This document shows positions 1 through 4,558 of a stretch of 5,560 nucleotides of DNA, one piece after another. The translations under genes and the position numbers were made by a program. The DNA lies in the NCBI GenBank assembly GCA_022866015.1, contig JALHTX010000317.1, forward strand, positions 1-5,560, read 5' to 3'. Origin of the DNA: Thermoplasmatota archaeon (GTDB lineage: Archaea > Thermoplasmatota > E2 > DHVEG-1). Positions within the stretch are counted from its first letter, which is position 1. Each line of letters opens with the position of its first letter. Under the pieces are notes generated by a model that worked only from the letters and a program-made list of their open reading frames with translations, did not search any database and was not told where the DNA came from.

Positions 1-354
1 AGTTTTAGAATAATAAATATACAATGTTGCAGATGATATTTGTGAAGGTAAACCTAAAACATTAAATTTTATTAATATATCTTGATCATAAGAGCCATCA
101 TCGCCTCCATTCCTAACTTGGAATGAACAATATGGTCCGTAAGGATAATCGGGATTTCCTTTTACTATCATGGCATCATCGGTAGGTGTTATTTGTTCCG
201 AATTTATATTACAGCCTTTGTTTTCATTTCCATAGATTTCATCAGCATTATTTTGTTTTATATTCATTCCACTCATACTTGGTAAAACACCAGCTCCAAT
301 CAGTAGGATCAAAAATCCTACTACCATTCCTTTTTTTATATTTCCTTTTTTCAT
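1..354 (-). CDS. Secreted DNRLRE-like surface protein, N-terminal part only
   Basis: The reading frame opens with ATG at 354-352 and runs without a stop for 118 codons to the left edge, so the C-terminus is missing. Residues 1-9 are Lys-rich, 10-25 are hydrophobic (MVVGFLILLIGAGVLP), and a small-residue stretch SMSG at 26-29 suits signal peptidase cleavage, so export is predicted. From about residue 56 the chain resembles the start of a DNRLRE/carbohydrate-binding-like beta-sandwich domain: TPTDDAMIVKGNP, then FQVRNGG, then ILIKFNVLGLPSQISSATLYIYY. The pattern 'hydrophobic-KF-x(3)-LP-x-ISSATLYIY' is typical of that family. Such domains occur in archaeal and bacterial cell-surface or extracellular proteins; a substrate cannot be inferred. 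The start is supported by AAGGTGA eight A residues upstream. It is transcribed away from the signalling cluster, so a shared role is not implied. Confidence is high for an exported protein and moderate for the domain name. Confidence 0.8.
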   Translation of the reverse strand, partial: MKKGNIKKGMVVGFLILLIGAGVLPSMSGMNIKQNNADEIYGNENKGCNINSEQITPTDDAMIVKGNPDYPYGPYCSFQVRNGGDDGSYDQDILIKFNVLGLPSQISSATLYIYYSKT

Positions 355-361
355 TTTTTTT

Positions 362-368
362 TCACCTT
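362..368 (-). promoter_or_regulatory. Ribosome binding site of the left-edge gene
   Basis: Read on the minus strand, this is AAGGTGA, complementary to the CCUCC-containing 3' end of archaeal 16S rRNA. It is followed by a pure A tract and then the ATG at 354. It fixes the start of the secreted protein. The spacer is a homopolymer, so its length could vary by slippage. Confidence 0.6.
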
Positions 369-375
369 AAAAAAG

Positions 376-396
376 TATATATCAGATAAAATATAA
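376..396 (-). promoter_or_regulatory. Possible archaeal TATA region for the left-edge gene
   Basis: On the minus strand this stretch holds two TATA-like elements, TTATATTT (396-389) and TATATA (381-376). The first would start transcription close to the ribosome binding site. The second would start it near the ATG itself, which fits poorly with a leader carrying AAGGTGA. In DNA this AT-rich such matches arise easily, so this is tentative. Confidence 0.3.
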
Positions 397-461
397 GGAA
401 AATTTGAACATATTCGCCAAAAATAATAATAATCAATATTTTTCTCTAAAAAAGGAAAAAA

Positions 462-485
462 TGCCTTTAATTATAGAAAAAGGCA
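462..485. other. Small inverted repeat in the divergent spacer
   Basis: TGCCTTT (462-468) and AAAGGCA (479-485) form a perfect 7-bp stem with a 10-nt loop. On the minus strand the stem is followed by a run of T (RC of 455-460), which resembles an intrinsic terminator, but no minus-strand gene ends here. It lies between the two divergent promoter regions, so it could equally be an operator or a chance palindrome. The rest of the spacer (355-638) is AT-rich, with no open reading frame I would call a gene. Confidence 0.25.
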
Positions 486-573
486 AAAATAAATTAAAGA
501 AAAGATTTAACTCTATATTGTTAATAATTTTACATAAATTTGTATAATGCTTTTAATTTTAATGATTATTAAG

Positions 574-588
574 GAAAAAATTTATAAT
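574..588 (+). promoter_or_regulatory. Archaeal BRE/TATA-like promoter for the rightward cluster
   Basis: A purine-rich stretch (GGAAAAAA, 573-580, BRE-like) directly precedes TTTATAAT (581-588). Archaeal transcription usually starts about 25 nt downstream, here near 610. That would leave a leader of about 30 nt containing the GAGG ribosome binding site at 630-633 before the ATG at 639. The spacing is coherent, but the AT-rich background limits confidence. Confidence 0.5.
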
Positions 589-638
589 ATCTTTACTTTA
601 TCCAAAACTGAAAAATTAGTAATATTACTGAGGAAGAA

Positions 639-1277
639 ATGGAAGAGGACTTTCAGTATATAATTAATAAATTTCTTAACAATCCATCATTCACTAGCGA
701 ATCATTATTAGAGTATCTTAGAAAAAATCCGATTGCTATTAGTGCTTTCAAAGAATTAATTGAAAAAGATGAACAAAATGAAAGTCATGAATTAATAGTT
801 CAATATATTTTAAAGAAACCTCTCCAAGAGCGTAAAGAGTTATTAGAAGAAGTATGTAAAATTCATAGGAAACCATTCCTAACACATAGATCATCACTAT
901 CAAGAGTGGTTATTGCTAATGAAGAAGTCTTTCTTCATATTCTTAGAAATGATAAACGATTCTTTATTGTTGGTCCTGAATTTACATCTGTAGATGTCAT
1001 AGAAGAACAACTTACTAGTATTTTTAATACGTTTTATCCCTTTAGTTTCTCAAAAGAAAAAATGATACGAAAAAAGGAAATCTATGATGCTATGGTCACG
1101 TTAGAAGACAATGTTAATCCTCCACTAATCACAACCACAAAGCTACATCCTGGAACCGGAACTGGCAAGAGAAGAAGAAAACGATACTGTCTTTCTGATA
1201 GTGGATTTAATCAAATAACCACCTTTCTCTCATTGGTAATACGGGATGAATTGGACAATGTTCAAAAACAAATATAA
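639..1277 (+). CDS. Unrecognised protein with winged-helix-like C-terminus
   Basis: This 212-residue protein starts at ATG 639, with GAGG five bases upstream (630-633). I do not recognise its family. The N-terminal 75 residues look all-helical and acidic (EEDFQYIINKFL, ESLLEYLRKN, ELIVQYILKK). The middle (about 85-130) mixes strands and helices, with VIANEEVFLHIL and RFFIVGPEF. Residues about 141-200 read like a winged helix: KKEIYDAM as a helix, then a hairpin whose loop is Gly-rich and very basic (HPGTGTGKRRRKRY, 170-183), then CLSDSGFNQITTFLSLV. The last part follows the 'RYxLSxxGxxxI' pattern seen in wings and C-terminal helices of MarR/PadR-like proteins. Nucleic-acid contact by the RRRKR loop is an inference. 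There is no signal peptide or membrane segment. It is the first gene of the rightward cluster, 84 nt before the FHA gene, so a regulator, substrate or output of the kinase module is plausible but unproven. Confidence 0.75.
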   Translation: MEEDFQYIINKFLNNPSFTSESLLEYLRKNPIAISAFKELIEKDEQNESHELIVQYILKKPLQERKELLEEVCKIHRKPFLTHRSSLSRVVIANEEVFLHILRNDKRFFIVGPEFTSVDVIEEQLTSIFNTFYPFSFSKEKMIRKKEIYDAMVTLEDNVNPPLITTTKLHPGTGTGKRRRKRYCLSDSGFNQITTFLSLVIRDELDNVQKQI

Positions 1278-1326
1278 AAGCTTTTTCCCTAAAAAAGATA
1301 ATTTTGATAATTCCGATAAGAAACAA

Positions 1327-1334
1327 TATATAAT
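1327..1334 (+). promoter_or_regulatory. TATA-like box before the FHA gene
   Basis: TATATAAT lies in the 84-nt gap between the first gene and the FHA gene. A start about 25 nt downstream falls near 1356, a few bases before the ATG at 1362 and after the alternative TTG at 1347. If the box is used, it gives a very short or leaderless transcript and decides the start in favour of ATG 1362. A short CTTTTT/AAAAAG palindrome (1281-1297) just after the upstream gene might weaken read-through. Confidence 0.4.
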
Positions 1335-1361
1335 GTAAAAAGATTTTTGACTCGAGTGTTT

Positions 1362-2381
1362 ATGGACGATGAACAATTTTATGTTAAAGATAATAATTTT
1401 TTTAGAATGATAAAAAACAATATAAGTCCGATAGACCTTTTTATTATCTCTCAATTGAATTCCGGGAAAACACAGGAAGAATTACCAGATTTAATCAAAA
1501 AAGAATTTAATGTTAAGGATTCAGAAAAAATTATAAATCAACGAATCAAAAAATTATTATCCGACGATAAACCAGAGAAAAAAATCATTCAATATCCTCA
1601 ACCAAAATTAGTTATAAATCCAGAAAAACTATATGACGAAATATTTCTTGTATTAATAAAAGCCAATCTTGATTCACAGGGTATGAAAAACGTTGATATT
1701 AGTATTAGAGAGATTTATGATACCATCTTAAATATTAATAATCAACCACGTTTTGGAAAACCATTGAAACAATTTTATACAACCATTGGTTGGATATATG
1801 ACTTTTTTGGATTGGTTTTTGAAAATAATATAAACAGATTTCATTTATTTCGCGATCACCTTCTAAAAGAGAACATTATCAAAGTAATGGATGTCATTCA
1901 ATTAGATAAAGAAAATGGTTTTTTATTTAATCCAATATTTCAACCAAACCCTTATGAATATCAACAATTCCTTATTCAATATAAACATAGAATGAATGAT
2001 ATGACTGAAGAATTAAAGGGCAATGATCTCACATCCACCCAAACGATAGACTATTTTTCAAACGATGTGTACATTCTAGAGGCAATAGAAGGTAATAGTA
2101 AAGGAGAAATTTATTATCTAGATGAACCTGAAATAAAAATTGGAAGATATTATGATAATAACATCATAATCAAGGATCCTACTGTTTCACGAAGGCATGC
2201 AAAAATAAACAAGATTGATGAAACCTATATTTTAAAAGATGAAAGTACAAATGGAAGTCATGTGAATAAAGAATTAGTACATTATGATGAGAAGAAATTG
2301 AATGAAGGAGATATCATTATAATAGGAAAAACAAAATATATCTTTCGAAAATTATCTCGAAAAAATAAAGAACATAAATGA
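1362..2381 (+). CDS. FHA-domain protein with N-terminal HTH-like segment
   Basis: This is a 339-residue protein from ATG 1362. A longer form from TTG 1347 would add MTRVF but has a poor ribosome site and lies upstream of the inferred transcription start. The C-terminal FHA domain (about 237-332) has the family landmarks: GR at 261-262, NNIIIKD, SRRH at 276-279, the turn STNGSHVN at 295-302 and GDIIIIG from 316. FHA domains bind phosphothreonine peptides; the GR, SxxH and NG positions form the binding face and are intact here. Residues about 21-69 (SPIDLFIISQLNSGK, TQEELPDLIKKEF, KIINQRIKKLLSDD) look like three helices of a helix-turn-helix domain. The middle (about 85-220) is aromatic-rich and unrecognised. 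No signal peptide or membrane segment is seen. Placed just before a PP2C phosphatase and a kinase, it is the probable reader or substrate of that pair. FHA is certain; the HTH assignment is moderate. Confidence 0.92.
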   Translation: MDDEQFYVKDNNFFRMIKNNISPIDLFIISQLNSGKTQEELPDLIKKEFNVKDSEKIINQRIKKLLSDDKPEKKIIQYPQPKLVINPEKLYDEIFLVLIKANLDSQGMKNVDISIREIYDTILNINNQPRFGKPLKQFYTTIGWIYDFFGLVFENNINRFHLFRDHLLKENIIKVMDVIQLDKENGFLFNPIFQPNPYEYQQFLIQYKHRMNDMTEELKGNDLTSTQTIDYFSNDVYILEAIEGNSKGEIYYLDEPEIKIGRYYDNNIIIKDPTVSRRHAKINKIDETYILKDESTNGSHVNKELVHYDEKKLNEGDIIIIGKTKYIFRKLSRKNKEHK

Positions 2382-2467
2382 ATTATTAAAAATAAAATTA
2401 ATTATTAGCACATGAAATGTGATGTTCATTAATAAAATTACATATTTCAAATCAAACATACATTATC

Positions 2468-2490
2468 ATATCCCTTGAATAATAGGGTAT
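2468..2490 (+). promoter_or_regulatory. Hairpin enclosing the PP2C ribosome binding site
   Basis: ATA-T-CCCT (2468-2475) can pair with AGGGTAT (2484-2490) around an 8-nt loop, with one bulged T at 2471. The AGGG (2484-2487) is the only ribosome-site-like purine run before the ATG at 2495. The stem would therefore hide it, which might damp translation. It is short, and its stability was not calculated. The rest of the 113-nt gap (2382-2494) is AT-rich, with a CACAT-GAA-ATGTG mini-palindrome at 2409-2421 and no convincing promoter. Confidence 0.25.
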
Positions 2491-2494
2491 ACAT

Positions 2495-3250
2495 ATGAAA
2501 AACATATCAATCCAAGGCTATGGAATTACGGATAAAGGTCTGATACGGCCAACTAATGAAGATTATTACGCTCTAGATAAGAATCTTTTCCTAATCGCTG
2601 ACGGCATGGGTGGACATAGAGCAGGAGAAATTGCTAGTAGAATTACTGTCGAAAGTATTTTAATGAATAAAAAAGATTTTTTTAAATCAAACTCTATTGG
2701 CAATGAACCTAGGGTAAATTATATGACTCAGATAATAAGAATGATTTCAAATGCAAATATGAAAGTCATTCAAGAAGCAAAAAGAGAACCTCGTTACATT
2801 GGCATGGGAACAACTATCGTAATGGCTCTTTTCCAAAAACCAAATACAATGCATATTGCTAATGTTGGAGATTCAAGAGCATACCTTTTTAGAAAAAAAC
2901 AATTACGTATTATTAGTGAAGATCATTCTCTAGCGAAAGTCATGATGTATGATTTTGATTTAAACCAGGAAGAAATACAACACAATCGCTACCAAAATTA
3001 TTTGACACGCGCCATTGGTATTAATTCAAAAATCGAACCATATTATACATCAATATCATTAATACCTGGAGATAAAATCCTGTTGTGCAGCGATGGGTTA
3101 TGGAATATGATTACTGATAAAGAAATTATTAATGTTCTTCAAAAGAATAAATCTGATGAATTGCTATGCAAAGAATTAATTGAAAAAGCAAATGAGTCAG
3201 GCGGGATTGATAATATCACTACCCTACTCATTTCTACCATAAGCCAATAA
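2495..3250 (+). CDS. PP2C/PPM-family Ser/Thr protein phosphatase
   Basis: This 251-residue protein has the usual size of a stand-alone bacterial-type PP2C (PrpC/PstP catalytic domain). It would hydrolyse phosphoserine or phosphothreonine on proteins using two metal ions, normally Mn or Mg. The signature motifs are present in order: RPTNED at 18-23 (phosphate-binding Arg and metal-site acids), ADGMGGH at 35-41 (metal Asp36), GMGTT at 103-107, ANVGDSRAY at 122-130, EDHS at 142-145, LTRAIG at 170-175, CSDGLWNMI at 198-206 (metal Asp200) and GGIDNIT at 236-242 (metal Asp239). All expected catalytic residues are there, so activity is predicted. There is no membrane segment, so it is cytoplasmic. 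It starts at ATG with AGGG upstream. It sits between the FHA gene and the kinase gene, 35 nt before the latter, and is the natural candidate to reverse that kinase's phosphorylation. PPM phosphatases are known in Thermoplasma-type archaea. Confidence 0.97.
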   Translation: MKNISIQGYGITDKGLIRPTNEDYYALDKNLFLIADGMGGHRAGEIASRITVESILMNKKDFFKSNSIGNEPRVNYMTQIIRMISNANMKVIQEAKREPRYIGMGTTIVMALFQKPNTMHIANVGDSRAYLFRKKQLRIISEDHSLAKVMMYDFDLNQEEIQHNRYQNYLTRAIGINSKIEPYYTSISLIPGDKILLCSDGLWNMITDKEIINVLQKNKSDELLCKELIEKANESGGIDNITTLLISTISQ

Positions 3251-3270
3251 AAAAATTCAATATATTAAAA

Positions 3271-3277
3271 AAGGGGT
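3271..3277 (+). promoter_or_regulatory. Ribosome binding site supporting a TTG start
   Basis: AAGGGGT lies 8 nt before TTG 3286. No ATG or GTG is available in this frame nearby; the ATG at 3305 is in another frame. This purine run is thus the main evidence that the kinase starts at the TTG. Confidence 0.5.
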
Positions 3278-3285
3278 CGATACAT

Positions 3286-4512
3286 TTGGCTCTGAATCAA
3301 GAAAATGTTTGGAAAGAAATTACGTATCTTGAGAAACAAATTTTAGATTACGAGAAGAAAGCATCGTATTTACAAAAAATCGAAAACCAATTATCAAATC
3401 CATACTATATTTCTTTTCAAGAGGATGTATCTGAAATACAGAGATATATAAAGGATTTTAACAATATCTCAAAAGTAACCGAATTATATACGACTTTGTA
3501 TCAAAAAATTAGAAATTTTAATGATCAATCTAAAAAAATGAAAGAGAAATTAGATAATATTCCATTTACTTTTATTCTACCAGAAATAAATGACATCCAA
3601 AAATTATTGTCCGATCCTATGAGAATTGATCAAGCGAAAGAAAAAATAACTCAAATATCTGAAGAAATTAATACAAGAAATAGAATAGGATTTCCAATAC
3701 AATTATCCCAATATAATGATATATTCTTAATTGGAAGCGGGGGGTTTTCGTATGTCTACGGTGCAAAAAGAATCAAGGATGGTAAAAGAGTTGCTATAAA
3801 AATTCCAAAAACAACAGATAAACAAATGGGAAAATCATTTATTCGGGAGCTAAATAATTGGGTTGGATTGAAACATCCAAATATTGTTGAAATATATGAT
3901 TATAACATCCTACCAATCCCCTATATTGAGATGGAGATTTGTGATTCCTCTTTAGATAAGAAAAAGATACCGTTAGATACTTTGGATGCGATAAAGATAA
4001 TCCAAGAAATTTGTGAGGGAATTAAATACGCTCATAAGAAAAAAATTGTTCATCTGGATTTAAAACCTCAAAATATCCTGATTAAAGAGGGAATTATAAA
4101 AATAACAGACTGGGGTATGAGTAAACTAATAACCGAACATGGAATGACAACTATCGGACTTTCATTACCATATGCAGCCCCTGAACAATTCTCAAAAAAA
4201 TTCGGTGAAAAAGACCAACAGACTGATATTTGGCAATTAGGAGTCCTGTTCTACTATCTCATCACGGGAAATCTCTTGTTTTCTGGAAGTGATTATGTTG
4301 AATATGCGGAAAAAATCACCAGTAAAAACATTAATAAATCATTGAAAAAAAATGATATTCCAATAGATGTTGCCCCAATAATAGGAAAATGTTTAGAAAA
4401 AGATAAAAAAAACAGATATAAAACAATAAATCAGGTTCAAAAAGATTTAAAAAAATTAACAAATGATATAATTCAACATTGTAATAAGAAAAACTGTACT
4501 AATTTGAAATAA
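3286..4512 (+). CDS. Ser/Thr protein kinase with coiled-coil N-terminus
   Basis: This 408-residue protein from TTG 3286 phosphorylates Ser/Thr on proteins by family inference. Residues 1-135 are helical and charged with spaced hydrophobics (EITYLEKQILDYEKK, KMKEKLDNI, AKEKITQISEEI), suggesting coiled coil or helical bundle for dimerisation or docking. The Hanks-type kinase domain spans about 143-395: glycine loop GSGGFSYV at 150-157, VAIK with Lys172, helix-C Glu188, catalytic loop HLDLKPQN at 256-263 (Asp258, Lys260, Asn263), DWG at 275-277 (metal Asp275), AAPEQF at 297-302, TDIWQLG at 313-319 and Arg377. All catalytic residues are kept. The HRD Arg is Leu257, making it a non-RD kinase, and DFG is DWG. 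Activation-loop Thr288/Thr289 are candidate phosphosites for the FHA protein. There is no membrane segment, unlike many bacterial receptor kinases. It follows the PP2C gene by 35 nt and precedes a membrane PKD protein by 46 nt. Confidence 0.96.
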   Translation: MALNQENVWKEITYLEKQILDYEKKASYLQKIENQLSNPYYISFQEDVSEIQRYIKDFNNISKVTELYTTLYQKIRNFNDQSKKMKEKLDNIPFTFILPEINDIQKLLSDPMRIDQAKEKITQISEEINTRNRIGFPIQLSQYNDIFLIGSGGFSYVYGAKRIKDGKRVAIKIPKTTDKQMGKSFIRELNNWVGLKHPNIVEIYDYNILPIPYIEMEICDSSLDKKKIPLDTLDAIKIIQEICEGIKYAHKKKIVHLDLKPQNILIKEGIIKITDWGMSKLITEHGMTTIGLSLPYAAPEQFSKKFGEKDQQTDIWQLGVLFYYLITGNLLFSGSDYVEYAEKITSKNINKSLKKNDIPIDVAPIIGKCLEKDKKNRYKTINQVQKDLKKLTNDIIQHCNKKNCTNLK

Positions 4513-4558
4513 TCCAATCAATAAGAATATGTAATAAAAAATAGTAACTCTGATTAAT

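Noticed and set aside
186..389. 67-residue plus-strand frame rich in Phe, Tyr and Leu
   Set aside because: It is antisense to the signal-peptide gene, has no ribosome site, and its composition is what reading A-rich codons backwards produces.
518..548. Bacterial-type promoter TTGTTA followed by TATAAT
   Set aside because: The spacing is 19 nt with a weak first box, and the gene content argues for an archaeon. The TATA box at 581-588 fits the gene start better.
1347..1361. Longer FHA protein starting at TTG 1347
   Set aside because: The upstream sequence has only a weak purine run, and the TATA box at 1327-1334 would start RNA downstream of this TTG. ATG 1362 is preferred.
1230..1454. 74-residue minus-strand frame
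   Set aside because: It straddles the end of one real gene and the start of the next, is rich in Ile, Phe and Tyr like a shadow frame, and shows no motif.
3261..3268. TATA-like TATATTAA just before the kinase gene
   Set aside because: Transcription would start near 3290, after the TTG start and its ribosome site, so the kinase is more likely read from upstream.
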